Positions 28,742-36,991 of a DNA stretch of 55,857 nt are shown here, in pieces. The position numbers and the translations under genes were made by a program. The notes below the pieces were generated by a model that saw nothing but the letters and a program-made list of their open reading frames with translations, was not told where the DNA came from and made no database searches. Each line of letters opens with the position of its first letter. Within the stretch, counting starts at the first letter, position 1. Source of the stretch: Vagococcus silagei (GTDB taxonomy: Bacteria; Bacillota; Bacilli; Lactobacillales; Vagococcaceae); contig NZ_SDGV01000023.1 of NCBI RefSeq assembly GCF_004795745.1, positions 1-55,857 of the forward strand. The letters run 5' to 3'.

Positions 28742-29665
28742 TTGTCTTTTGCCTCGGAAGTAAAGAAAGAATTAACAACGCTAGAAGTTCATCGTGAACA
28801 TGCAAAAGCTGAATTGGCTGCCTTAATTCGAATGAATGGTGCTGTTTCACTGGTCAATCGAAAATTTGTTTTAAATGTACAGACTGAAAATGCTGCGATT
28901 GCACGTAGAATTTATACGCTGTTAAAGGATCATTATCAAGTGAATAGTGAGTTATTGGTCCGTCGTAAAATGAAGCTAAAGAAAAACAATGTTTACATTG
29001 TAAGATTAAAACAAGAAACACAAGAAGTATTAACAGATTTAGAGATTTTGGATGGTTTAATGTTTAATACACGTGTTTCCGATACGATTAAAAATAATGA
29101 GCAAAAAGTGCGCTCGTATCTACGAGGCGCTTTTTTAGCGGGCGGTTCGGTCAATAATCCGGAAACCAGCCGTTATCATTTAGAGATTTATTCAATGTAT
29201 GAAGATCAGTGTCAAGATTTATGTGATATGTTACAAATGTATGATTTGAATGGTCGTATTTCTGAACGCAGAAATGGGTATATTACCTATTTAAAAGGTG
29301 CCGAAGAAATCGCTGATTTTTTAATTTTAATTGGTGCGACGAATGCGATGTTGAAATTTGAAGATGTGCGAATTGTTCGTGACTTACGCAATTCAGTGAA
29401 TCGATTAATGAACTGCGAAAATGCCAATATGAACAAAACAGCAGATGCAGCCAAAAAACAAATAGAAGCCATTCAGCATATTGAACGAACAGTCGGTTTA
29501 GATGCGCTACCGGAAAAACTAAGAGAAGTCGCAGAATTGAGACTAGAATATCCAGAAATTAGCCTCAAAGAACTAGGCGAAACCTTACCCTCCGGAGCAA
29601 TCACCAAATCAGGCATCAACCACCGTATGCGAAAACTAAACGAATTCGCACAAACATTAGGGTAA
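28742..29665 (+). CDS. whiA: WhiA, DNA-binding regulator of sporulation/cell-division type
   Basis: 307 residues, TTG start at 28742 behind GAGGGGG. The N-terminal two thirds form a degenerate LAGLIDADG homing-endonuclease fold ([17 protein letters not shown]) and the C-terminal part a helix-turn-helix ([20 protein letters not shown]). WhiA supports cell division and chromosome segregation in Bacillus and sporulation in Streptomyces. Last gene of the rapZ operon; an unusually long structured 3' region follows before the terminator at 30025. Confidence 0.95.
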   Translation: MSFASEVKKELTTLEVHREHAKAELAALIRMNGAVSLVNRKFVLNVQTENAAIARRIYTLLKDHYQVNSELLVRRKMKLKKNNVYIVRLKQETQEVLTDLEILDGLMFNTRVSDTIKNNEQKVRSYLRGAFLAGGSVNNPETSRYHLEIYSMYEDQCQDLCDMLQMYDLNGRISERRNGYITYLKGAEEIADFLILIGATNAMLKFEDVRIVRDLRNSVNRLMNCENANMNKTADAAKKQIEAIQHIERTVGLDALPEKLREVAELRLEYPEISLKELGETLPSGAITKSGINHRMRKLNEFAQTLG

Positions 29666-29673
29666 AGATAGGT

Positions 29674-29779
29674 GATTTTTGGAGCGTTTAGAGGTGAGTC
29701 GCAAGGCGAGCTTGTGAGTAAATTGGTTTTTAATTTATTCACAAGCTCGGCTTGAGACCGAACCTCTGCTCCAAAAATC
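29674..29779 (+). repeat. Long hairpin element in the 3' region of whiA
   Basis: Nearly the whole 106 nt folds: outer GATTTTTGGAGC/GCTCCAAAAATC (12 bp, perfect), then AGAGGT/ACCTCT, then GTC and CAAG pairing with CTTG and GAC, and an inner 17-bp stem (29708-29724 with 29732-29748, one G-U) closed by a 7-nt loop. No ORF, no T-run. A related, decayed copy follows at 29798. Confidence 0.8.
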
Positions 29780-29797
29780 CCGATAATCTAGGTGGTG

Positions 29798-29905
29798 TAG
29801 TGAGCGGTTTGGGCTGAGCAGTAAGGCGAGCGTGATAATCTGACGGTTTTTGCCTGAATATCAGAATATACTTAGTGCCGAATCCCTGCCTACGGAACCC
29901 CGTCT
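29798..29905 (+). repeat. Decayed second copy of the whiA 3' hairpin element
   Basis: Aligns with the first copy in its left part (GAGCGGTTTGGG, then TGAGCAGTAAGGCGAGCG) and right part (TGCCGAATCCCTGC against GACCGAACCTCTGC), but the long inner stem is not maintained. A run of eight C follows at 29930-29937. The 463 bases between whiA and acoR hold these elements, a terminator and the acoR promoter, and no ORF I can support. Confidence 0.6.
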
Positions 29906-30024
29906 ATACAACGGCCGGTACTCAATCCGCCCCCCCCTAAAAATTCAACTTACACCTGAAAAAATTCACCAATAAGTGCTGAATAATAATTCTCTGTGTC
30001 ATGTTGAAAATAAAACATTATAAG

Positions 30025-30066
30025 AAGACAACGTTAATTTTATATTAATCGTTGTCTTTTTTTACA
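30025..30066 (+). terminator. Intrinsic terminator of the rapZ-yvcK-whiA operon
   Basis: GACAACG with TTAAT pairs with ATTAA and CGTTGTC (one bulged T), followed by eight or more T. It lies 360 bases after the whiA stop, which places the hairpin repeats inside the 3' untranslated region. Confidence 0.85.
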
Positions 30067-30090
30067 TTTTTCCAAAAAAACTGTTATAAT
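30062..30090 (+). promoter_or_regulatory. Candidate vegetative promoter of acoR
   Basis: TATAAT at 30085-30090 with TTACAT 17 bases upstream, overlapping the T tract of the preceding terminator. The start codon is at 30129, behind ACAGGAGAGG. Confidence 0.55.
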
Positions 30091-30128
30091 CAAGGCATGA
30101 AAATAAGAACACAGGAGAGGATTCTAAA

Positions 30129-31931
30129 ATGACAACGAAAGACGTTTGGTACAATTTTGTACAATCTCATGATACACAATCTGTCCGTGTACCTCATCAT
30201 ATTTTAGATTCATGGCAATATTGCTCCAAGTTAGAGGTAAATCCTTATTCAGATCGTGGAATTGAAAGAATCAGTGTTTATTTATTACAAGAACAACGTA
30301 CAAAGCTTGCCCGACTTATCCGTATGGTGCAAGACGAAATTCAAAAATATAGTGAATTTTTCTATATGAAACGTCCACTGTTCATTTTAACAGATGAAAA
30401 TGGGGCGATTATTTGGCGTGATGGTCATCGTCAGACAAAAGAATTAGCGAATGATATTCTCTTTAGTGAAGGTAGTGTTTGGACTGAAAAAGCAGTTGGG
30501 ACAAATGCAATCGGTATTACACTTAGAACAAAACAAACCAATACAGTTAAGAAATATGAGCATTATGCTAAAGCATCTCATCCTTTTATTTGTAGTTCTG
30601 CGCCAGTCCTAGATGCTGAAAATCAATTGATTGCTTGTTTGAATGTTTCGACAACAGAAGAAGATTTTGAAACAAATTATACCCAAATAGCTTTGCAAAT
30701 GATTACCAAGAGCATTCATATCAAATTGTTAGAAGAAAGCTATCATGAACAAGCAGCTCAAATGAAAACTGTGTTGAAGCAACCTTTTCATGCTTGCATT
30801 TTATGTAATGAAGCTGGTAAAATCATGGCAATTTCTAATGACTTTGAGGAACAAGAAAAAGATTGGCTAGGTAGAATTGCCGAAGAGTTTATCGCTCAAA
30901 AAGGCTTAAATTATACTGTGAAACAACTATTTAATCGAACTGAAAAAATCGGCTTGGCTTACCTTTTTGAAATACCAGAGTTAGTGCAATCAACAGGGTT
31001 TACTTCTTTTGGGGTGCCTTCAAGAAATGCGCATTATCGTCGCTTCCTCGCACAATTATTAAAATCAGCTAATTCTGATTTACCGATTCATATTTGTGGT
31101 GAAACGGGAAGTGGGAAGGAAATATCGGCAAAAACAATTCATTACAATAGTCCGCGAAATCAAGGCCCGTTGATTTCAGTTAACTGTGGTGCATTAAGTG
31201 AAAACTTATTAGAGAGTGAATTATTTGGATATGCTTCTGGTGCTTTTACTGGGGCAAATCAATCAGGTTACCAAGGGAAAATTAGACAAGCGGATAAAGG
31301 CACACTTTTCTTAGATGAAGTAGACAGTATGTCACCGCGTATGCAAGTCTCATTGTTGCGTGTTTTAGAAGAGAAAAAAGTTGTCCCTCTTGGTGGTGAG
31401 TCTGCTATTGATGTCGATTTTCGGATTGTCACAGCAAGTAATAAGGATTTACGTAAACTAGTTTTAGCGGGTGAATTTAGAGCTGATTTATTTTATCGTT
31501 TGTTTGTATTACCCCTTCGATTACCACCATTACGTGAACGCGAAGAAGATTTCGATTTGTTTATTGATTCATTTTGTGAGAAAAACAGTTGGTACCCAGA
31601 ATGGATATGTGATGTTAAACGTAAGGTACCACATTACAAGTGGCCGGGAAATATCCGAGAATTCTATAATTTTGTTGAACGTCTCCACCTGTTTTATCAT
31701 GACCATGCACCAACATCAGATGAGATTGATGAATTAATTAATCAAGGTTCAGTAAAACCAAATGAAGCTTATGTCAAACAACAAGCTGGTGAGCTGTCAG
31801 AGCGTGACCAAATACTACTAGTCTTGCAAGAAACCAATAATCATTTAAGTCAAACTGCTGAGAAATTAGGCATTGCGCGTAGTACACTTTATCGAAAACT
31901 TGATAAATATCAAATTACAATTGAAAAATAA
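30129..31931 (+). CDS. acoR: AcoR-type sigma-54-dependent transcriptional activator
   Basis: 600 residues in the AcoR layout: an N-terminal GAF-like sensory region (~60-190), a central AAA+ domain (Walker A GETGSGKE near 326, the sigma-54 contact loop GAFTGAN near 376, Walker B TLFLDEVDS) and a C-terminal Fis-type helix-turn-helix (LSQTAEKLGIARSTLYRKL). It should bind an upstream site, sense acetoin or its products, and drive sigma-54 polymerase at the promoter 32089-32104. Directly upstream of the acetoin dehydrogenase genes, separated by a terminator. The matching sigma factor gene is at 39560. Confidence 0.93.
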   Translation: MTTKDVWYNFVQSHDTQSVRVPHHILDSWQYCSKLEVNPYSDRGIERISVYLLQEQRTKLARLIRMVQDEIQKYSEFFYMKRPLFILTDENGAIIWRDGHRQTKELANDILFSEGSVWTEKAVGTNAIGITLRTKQTNTVKKYEHYAKASHPFICSSAPVLDAENQLIACLNVSTTEEDFETNYTQIALQMITKSIHIKLLEESYHEQAAQMKTVLKQPFHACILCNEAGKIMAISNDFEEQEKDWLGRIAEEFIAQKGLNYTVKQLFNRTEKIGLAYLFEIPELVQSTGFTSFGVPSRNAHYRRFLAQLLKSANSDLPIHICGETGSGKEISAKTIHYNSPRNQGPLISVNCGALSENLLESELFGYASGAFTGANQSGYQGKIRQADKGTLFLDEVDSMSPRMQVSLLRVLEEKKVVPLGGESAIDVDFRIVTASNKDLRKLVLAGEFRADLFYRLFVLPLRLPPLREREEDFDLFIDSFCEKNSWYPEWICDVKRKVPHYKWPGNIREFYNFVERLHLFYHDHAPTSDEIDELINQGSVKPNEAYVKQQAGELSERDQILLVLQETNNHLSQTAEKLGIARSTLYRKLDKYQITIEK

Positions 31932-31935
31932 TTAA

Positions 31936-31976
31936 AAAATATCGTTAAGATGATTATTCTTAGCGATATTTTTTTA
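31936..31976 (+). terminator. Intrinsic terminator of acoR
   Basis: ATCGTTAAGA pairs with TCTTAGCGAT (one G-U), extended by A/T pairs, followed by T residues. It separates acoR from the sigma-54 controlled operon. Confidence 0.88.
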
Positions 31977-32003
31977 TTTATTTATTCTGTGAAAGATTTT
32001 TAA

Positions 32004-32021
32004 ATATTGTTGCAACAATAT
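32004..32021. promoter_or_regulatory. 18-bp perfect palindrome, candidate AcoR upstream activating site
   Basis: ATATTGTTGCAACAATAT is a perfect 18-bp inverted repeat centred about 78 bp upstream of the GG of the -24 element, a usual distance for enhancer binding by sigma-54 activators. The assignment to AcoR is inferred from position between acoR and its target operon. Confidence 0.65.
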
Positions 32022-32088
32022 GATACGAAATCGTTTGAATGGTACAAACTAAAAAAGTAAGCCTTTACAATCCACTGATATTTAAAGT

Positions 32089-32104
32089 TGGCACGCTAGT
32101 TGCT
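32089..32104 (+). promoter_or_regulatory. Sigma-54 (-24/-12) promoter of the acetoin dehydrogenase operon
   Basis: TGGCACGCTAGTTGCT fits the sigma-54 consensus TGGCACG-N4-TTGCW at every fixed position. It is 38 bases upstream of the E3 gene start. It agrees with the AcoR activator upstream and rpoN in the same window. Confidence 0.93.
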
Positions 32105-32142
32105 AATAGTAAAGTGAACCACAAAATAAGGAAGGTGAAAAA

Positions 32143-33477
32143 ATGAAGTTTTATGATTTAATCGTGATTGGTGCTGGTCCGGGTGGTTATGTTTCAGCTG
32201 TTGAAGCAACTAAACTAGGTAAAAAAGTCGCTGTCATTGAAAGAAAAAGTATAGGAGGTACTTGCTTAAATGTCGGGTGTATTCCATCAAAAGCTTATCT
32301 AAAACATGCTGACTGGCTAGAGACGGTTTCAGAAGCAAATCATTTTGGAATTGACACAACTGTGAACCATATTGATTTTGAGAAATTAGTTTATCGCAAA
32401 GATCAAGTTGTGACGCAATTACAACAAGGGATTCACTATTTATTTAAATCTAATCAAATTGACTATTTCGAAGGTGATGCGACTTTAAAAAATGCCAATG
32501 AAGTTTGCGTAAATGGAGAGATTCTTGAGGCTGAAAAAATATTACTTGCAACAGGTAGTACACCTTTTGTACCACCCATTAAAGGAATTAATACAGTTGA
32601 TTATTTAACCACAGATACATTTTTCGATTTACGTGAATTGCCTGAAAAATTAGCAATTATCGGTGGTGGCGTGATTGGGATTGAACTTGCTTTTGCAATG
32701 GCTCCACTTGGGGTTGATGTGACGGTCATAGAAGTTGCACCAGAAATTTTATTAACCGAAGACGTTGAGGCGCGTCAACTGATTCGGAAAAAATTAAATC
32801 AAATGAATGTAAAGGTTATTGAGAAAGCAACGATTAAAGAAGTTAAGGCACACGAAGTTTGTTTAGCTTCAGAAAAAATTGTCTTTGATCAATTGTTAGT
32901 GGTAACTGGACGTAGAGCAAATATGACTTTACCGGAAGCTTTAGGTTTAGAAAAAGTTGACAGTCAAAAATTTGTTGCGGTCAATCGCCATTATCAAACA
33001 TCGATACCAAATGTATATGCGATTGGTGATTTAATTGATACTTATATGTTAGCTCATGCTGCAAGTAAAGAAGGGATTAAGGCAGTGCGTCATATGTTTG
33101 GTAAAGCAGAAGCACCGCTTAAAAATGAAGTGATTCCAAAATGTGTCTATACACATCCAGAAATCGCAAGTTTTGGTTTGACTGAAACTGAAGCAAAAGA
33201 AAGATCCACAGATGTTTTAGTTTCAAAAATTCCCTATGGTAACAATGGACGTGCCATTTCTGGGAATGAAACTTCAGGTTTTATCAAAATTATTGCTGAC
33301 AAACAATATGATGAAATTCTAGGTGTTGTGATTGTCGGTGCAAATGCTACCGAAATGATCCACACATTATTAGCAATTAAAGAGTCAGAAGGAACACTTT
33401 CAGAGATTGAGAAAATGACCTTTGCCCATCCAACATTGTCTGAAATGATGGGTGAATTAGCAAACGAAATGATTTAG
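32143..33477 (+). CDS. acoL: Dihydrolipoamide dehydrogenase, E3 of acetoin dehydrogenase
   Basis: 444 residues, FAD-dependent disulfide reductase. FAD motif GAGPGGYVSAVEA, redox cysteines 41 and 46 (GGTCLNVGCIPSK), NAD motif GGGVIGIELAF, and the catalytic His-Glu pair near the C-terminus (FAHPTLSEMM). It reoxidises the lipoyl arm of the E2 component with NAD. It lacks a fused lipoyl domain. First gene of the sigma-54 operon, start behind AAGGAAGG. Being first is unusual; in Bacillus acoL is last. Confidence 0.92.
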   Translation: MKFYDLIVIGAGPGGYVSAVEATKLGKKVAVIERKSIGGTCLNVGCIPSKAYLKHADWLETVSEANHFGIDTTVNHIDFEKLVYRKDQVVTQLQQGIHYLFKSNQIDYFEGDATLKNANEVCVNGEILEAEKILLATGSTPFVPPIKGINTVDYLTTDTFFDLRELPEKLAIIGGGVIGIELAFAMAPLGVDVTVIEVAPEILLTEDVEARQLIRKKLNQMNVKVIEKATIKEVKAHEVCLASEKIVFDQLLVVTGRRANMTLPEALGLEKVDSQKFVAVNRHYQTSIPNVYAIGDLIDTYMLAHAASKEGIKAVRHMFGKAEAPLKNEVIPKCVYTHPEIASFGLTETEAKERSTDVLVSKIPYGNNGRAISGNETSGFIKIIADKQYDEILGVVIVGANATEMIHTLLAIKESEGTLSEIEKMTFAHPTLSEMMGELANEMI

Positions 33478-33558
33478 ATGTTTGAGAAGATTGTTGATGT
33501 CAGTTTGAACAGACGTCTGATTATATCACATCTCACAATTCATAAGGAGGATTTACAA

Positions 33559-34524
33559 ATGGAAAAAATATCAAAAGAAAAAGCAGAGTGGATTTACAAA
33601 ACAATGAACGATATTCGTAACTTTGAAGATGAGGTTCATCGTATTTTTACAACGGGTGAAATTCCAGGTTTCGTCCATTTATATGCAGGTGAAGAAGCAG
33701 TCGCAACTGGTGTTTGTGCACATTTAACCGCAAAAGATTATATTACAAGTACGCACCGCGGACATGGACACTGTATCGCTAAAGGTTGTGACCTAGACGG
33801 CATGATGGCCGAAATTTTCGGTAAAGCAACTGGTCTTTGTAAAGGTAAAGGCGGGTCAATGCATATTGCCGACATTGATAAAGGCATGTTAGGGGCAAAC
33901 GGTATGGTTGGTGGAGGTTTCCCAATCGCAGTCGGTGCTGGTTTAAGAAATAAATATTTGAAAACAGATGATGTTGCGGTTTGTTTCTTTGGTGACGGAG
34001 CGTCAAATGAAGGAACTTTCCATGAAGGAATCAACATGGCTGCGATTTGGAACTTACCTGTTGTTTTTGTTTGCGAAAATAATCACTTTGGTGAAGCGAC
34101 ACCACAAAATTATGCCTCAGGTTCTAAAACAATTGCTGAACGTAGTCAAGCCTATAATATTCCTGGCGTGACAGTTGATGGTAAAGATCTTGTTGCAGTT
34201 TACGAGGCAGCTGGTGAAGCAATTGATCGTGCGCGTCGCGGCGAGGGACCAACTATTTTAGAATGTATGACTTATCGTAACTATGGTCACTTTGAAGGTG
34301 ATGAACAAAAATATAAAGCTCAAGATGGTCCAGAAAAAGAATTAGCAGCAATCGATAATATTCCAGCATTTAGAGAAGTTGCAATTAAGAATAAATGGTT
34401 AACAGCTAAAAAAGCCGATGAAATTGAAAAACAATCGATTCAAGATACAGAGCATGCTGTTAAATTTGCGAGTGAAAGTCCATTACCAGAACCAGAAGCA
34501 TTGTACGCAGATGTCAATGCTTAA
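33559..34524 (+). CDS. acoA: Acetoin dehydrogenase E1 component, alpha subunit
   Basis: 321 residues from ATG 33559, behind AAGGAGG; the open frame reaches back to 33478 but without a binding site. The thiamine diphosphate motif GDGASNEGTFHEG...CENN is visible at about 169-200. E1 alpha/beta cleaves acetoin to acetaldehyde and an acetyl group carried on lipoate. Acetoin rather than pyruvate specificity is inferred from the AcoR/sigma-54 context and from similarity to AcoA (VHLYAGEEAVATGVCAHL). Confidence 0.9.
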   Translation: MEKISKEKAEWIYKTMNDIRNFEDEVHRIFTTGEIPGFVHLYAGEEAVATGVCAHLTAKDYITSTHRGHGHCIAKGCDLDGMMAEIFGKATGLCKGKGGSMHIADIDKGMLGANGMVGGGFPIAVGAGLRNKYLKTDDVAVCFFGDGASNEGTFHEGINMAAIWNLPVVFVCENNHFGEATPQNYASGSKTIAERSQAYNIPGVTVDGKDLVAVYEAAGEAIDRARRGEGPTILECMTYRNYGHFEGDEQKYKAQDGPEKELAAIDNIPAFREVAIKNKWLTAKKADEIEKQSIQDTEHAVKFASESPLPEPEALYADVNA

Positions 34525-34552
34525 TTTAAAAGTGAAATGAGGAGTGAACAAA

Positions 34553-35575
34553 ATGAGTAGAAGAATATCATTTATGCAAGCAGTTAACGAAGGTTTAGAT
34601 TTAGCAATGGAGAAAGATGATCGCGTCATTTTATTAGGTGAAGACATTGCGGGTGGCGCAGGCGTTGAACATTTAAATGACGAAGGAGCTTGGGGCGGCG
34701 TTTTTGGCGTCACTAAAGGTTTAGTTGAAAAACATGGTCGTGATCGTGTGATTGATACACCGATTTCAGAGATGGGATATATGGGTGCGTCAGTTGGTGC
34801 GGCAGCGACCGGCTTAAGACCTGTACCTGAGTTAATGTTTAACGATTTTTTAGGTTTTTGTTTTGATACATTATTAGCACAAGGATCAAAAATGCGTTAC
34901 ATGTTTGGTGGCAAGGCTAAAATCCCAATGACAGTTAGAACGTGTCACGGTGCAGGAGCTTCAGCTGCAGCGCAACATTCAGGTTCATATTACGGGATGT
35001 TCGGCTCTGTACCAGGTTTGAAAGTCGTTGTACCGTCAAATCCATATGATGCTAAAGGCTTATTACTTTCAGCAATTGAAGATGATAATATCGTTATTTT
35101 CTCAGAAGATAAAACATTATATGGCATGAAAGATGAAGTGCCAGAAGAATACTATAAAGTTGAAATTGGTAAAGCAAAAATTAAACAAGAAGGTACTGAT
35201 TTAACGATTGTCACGATTGGTAAAATGTTATATGTTGCTTTGGATGTTGCTAAAGAATTAGCAAAAGATGGTATTTCTGTTGAAGTTATCGACCTAATTA
35301 CAGTAGCACCATGGGATCAAGAAACAATTATTCAATCTGTTAAGAAAACGGGTCGCTTGATTGTGATTGATGAAGCAAATCCACACAACAATACAGGGAC
35401 TGATATATCATCAGTTATTGGTGACAAAGCATTTGATTATTTAGACGGACCAATTAAATGTATCTGTGCACCAAATACGCCGGTCCCATTTGCAAGTAAT
35501 TTAGAAGCATTATACCTTCCAAATAAAGATAAAGTGTTGAAAGAAGCGCAAGAATTAATTAATGACTTAAAATAG
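34553..35575 (+). CDS. acoB: Acetoin dehydrogenase E1 component, beta subunit
   Basis: 340 residues from ATG 34553 (GAGGAGTG upstream; a GTG at 34544 is embedded in that site). Transketolase pyrimidine-binding fold with RVILLGEDIAGGAG, DTPISEMGYMGASVGAA and the typical C-terminal domain (ISVEVIDLITVAPWDQETI). Forms the E1 heterotetramer with AcoA, the gene 28 bases upstream. Confidence 0.92.
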   Translation: MSRRISFMQAVNEGLDLAMEKDDRVILLGEDIAGGAGVEHLNDEGAWGGVFGVTKGLVEKHGRDRVIDTPISEMGYMGASVGAAATGLRPVPELMFNDFLGFCFDTLLAQGSKMRYMFGGKAKIPMTVRTCHGAGASAAAQHSGSYYGMFGSVPGLKVVVPSNPYDAKGLLLSAIEDDNIVIFSEDKTLYGMKDEVPEEYYKVEIGKAKIKQEGTDLTIVTIGKMLYVALDVAKELAKDGISVEVIDLITVAPWDQETIIQSVKKTGRLIVIDEANPHNNTGTDISSVIGDKAFDYLDGPIKCICAPNTPVPFASNLEALYLPNKDKVLKEAQELINDLK

Positions 35576-35593
35576 AAAAGTAGGTGAAGAAGA

Positions 35594-36796
35594 ATGGCAG
35601 AAAAATTAACAATGCCGACATTAGGCTTAACAATGACTGAGGGCACAATTGATCAATGGTATAAACAAGAAGGTGATACAGTTGCAAAAGGTGAAGCAAT
35701 CGTCACCATTAGTTCAGAAAAATTAACCCATGACGTCGAGTCACCGATTGATGGTGTCCTTTTAAAAATTATTGCATCAGAAGGAATGGACATTCCTTGT
35801 CAGGAAGAAATTGGATACGTTGGGGCGGCTGGTGAAGAAATTAATGACGAAAGTGCCCCAGCAGCGGTGGAAGAGCTTGAAGTTGTTGCGGTTGAAACTT
35901 CTCAAGCTGAACAACCACAAGAAAAACCAATTCGTCAAGTTGGTGAACGCATTTTTGCAACACCTTTAGCGCGCAAAATGGCGAATGACAAAAATTATGA
36001 TCTAGCGGATATCATTGGCACAGGAGGCAATAATCGGATTACGAAACGAGATGTCGAGCGTTTTATTCCACTTAATACTGTCGCGACAAATGTGACAAAA
36101 GTTGAAGTGGGCGAAGGATTAGACGGTATGCGTAAAGTGATTGCACAACGTATGCATCAAAGTTTAGACCAAAGTGCGCAATTAACATTACATCGTAAAG
36201 CTAACATTAGTGCTTTACTTGAATTTAGAAAAGACCTAAAAGTTAAGACAAACGGTCAATTGAACCGTCGCGCGATGAGTATCAATACATTACTGATTAA
36301 AGCTGTCAGTTTAGCATTGGCAGATCATCCTGAGATGAATGCATGGTATGATTTACAAACTTTAACACAACATGACGCTGTTTCAATTGGCGTTGCTGTT
36401 TCAGTCGATGATGGTCTAGTTGTCCCAGTTATTAAAGATGTGCAAGGGAAATCACTCACGCAAATTGGCGAAGTTTTTGGTACTACGACCTCTCAAGCAG
36501 TTGACGGTACCTTGCCTGGTGCTTTATATTCTGGTTCAACATTCACAATTACAAACTTGGGCAGCGCTGGTATAGAATACTTCACACCAATTTTAAATAG
36601 TCCAGAAGTTGGTATCCTTGGTGTTGGTGCAACGCAAACAAAATTAGCATTCAATGATGACCGTGAAATCGTTGAAGTCCAAGAATTACCGCTAAGTTTA
36701 ACCTTTGATCATGCAGTAATAGATGGTGCCCCAGCGGCAGAATTCTTAGCATCAATTGTAAATTACTTAGAATCTCCATATTCATTAATTGTCTAG
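35594..36796 (+). CDS. acoC: Dihydrolipoamide acetyltransferase, E2 of acetoin dehydrogenase
   Basis: 400 residues: an N-terminal lipoyl domain with the acceptor Lys43 (TISSEKLTHDVESP), a hinge rich in A/E/Q (~85-115), an E3-binding domain (~118-155, ATPLARKMANDKNYDLADI) and a C-terminal catalytic domain with His and Asp in DHAVIDGAPAAEFL. The acyl group goes to CoA as acetyl-CoA. Lipoylation needs a ligase not in the window. Last gene of the operon; a palindromic repeat and a terminator follow. Confidence 0.92.
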   Translation: MAEKLTMPTLGLTMTEGTIDQWYKQEGDTVAKGEAIVTISSEKLTHDVESPIDGVLLKIIASEGMDIPCQEEIGYVGAAGEEINDESAPAAVEELEVVAVETSQAEQPQEKPIRQVGERIFATPLARKMANDKNYDLADIIGTGGNNRITKRDVERFIPLNTVATNVTKVEVGEGLDGMRKVIAQRMHQSLDQSAQLTLHRKANISALLEFRKDLKVKTNGQLNRRAMSINTLLIKAVSLALADHPEMNAWYDLQTLTQHDAVSIGVAVSVDDGLVVPVIKDVQGKSLTQIGEVFGTTTSQAVDGTLPGALYSGSTFTITNLGSAGIEYFTPILNSPEVGILGVGATQTKLAFNDDREIVEVQELPLSLTFDHAVIDGAPAAEFLASIVNYLESPYSLIV

Positions 36797-36812
36797 ATTT
36801 AACATAAAAATA

Positions 36813-36932
36813 AGAGGTTGTGACAGAATTGTTCAGCTTCAAGAAATAAGAAGGAAATCACGAAAATTGCTTTTCAAATTTTTGTGACTTTCGGTTTATT
36901 TCCGAAGAAGCTACTTCTGTGACACCGTTTAG
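36813..36932. repeat. Intergenic palindromic repeat, long copy
   Basis: About 120 nt with nested inverted arms: TGTGACAGAA with TTCTGTGACA at the ends, AGCTTC...GAAATAA with TTATTTC..GAAGCT in the middle, and GAAATCACGAAAATT with AATTTTTGTGACTTTC inside. Ends shared with 17498-17560. No ORF. It lies between the acoC stop and a terminator. Confidence 0.8.
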
Positions 36933-36945
36933 TTTGTAAAAAAAT

Positions 36946-36984
36946 AAGCCTGTGAAAGAGCGAATCCCTTTCACAGGCTTTTAA
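36946..36984. terminator. Bidirectional terminator between acoC and the DsbA-like gene
   Basis: AAGCCTGTGAAAG pairs perfectly with CTTTCACAGGCTT over a 9-nt loop. T residues follow on plus, and the A tract before it provides T residues on minus for the converging gene. Confidence 0.9.
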
Positions 36985-36991
36985 GGTTTGT

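Noticed and set aside
29930-29937. Run of eight C as a phase-variation tract
   Set aside because: It is not inside a coding sequence or between promoter elements I can identify.
33478-33558. Longer N-terminus for acoA
   Set aside because: The extension begins right after the acoL stop codon without its own binding site, while AAGGAGG points to ATG 33559.
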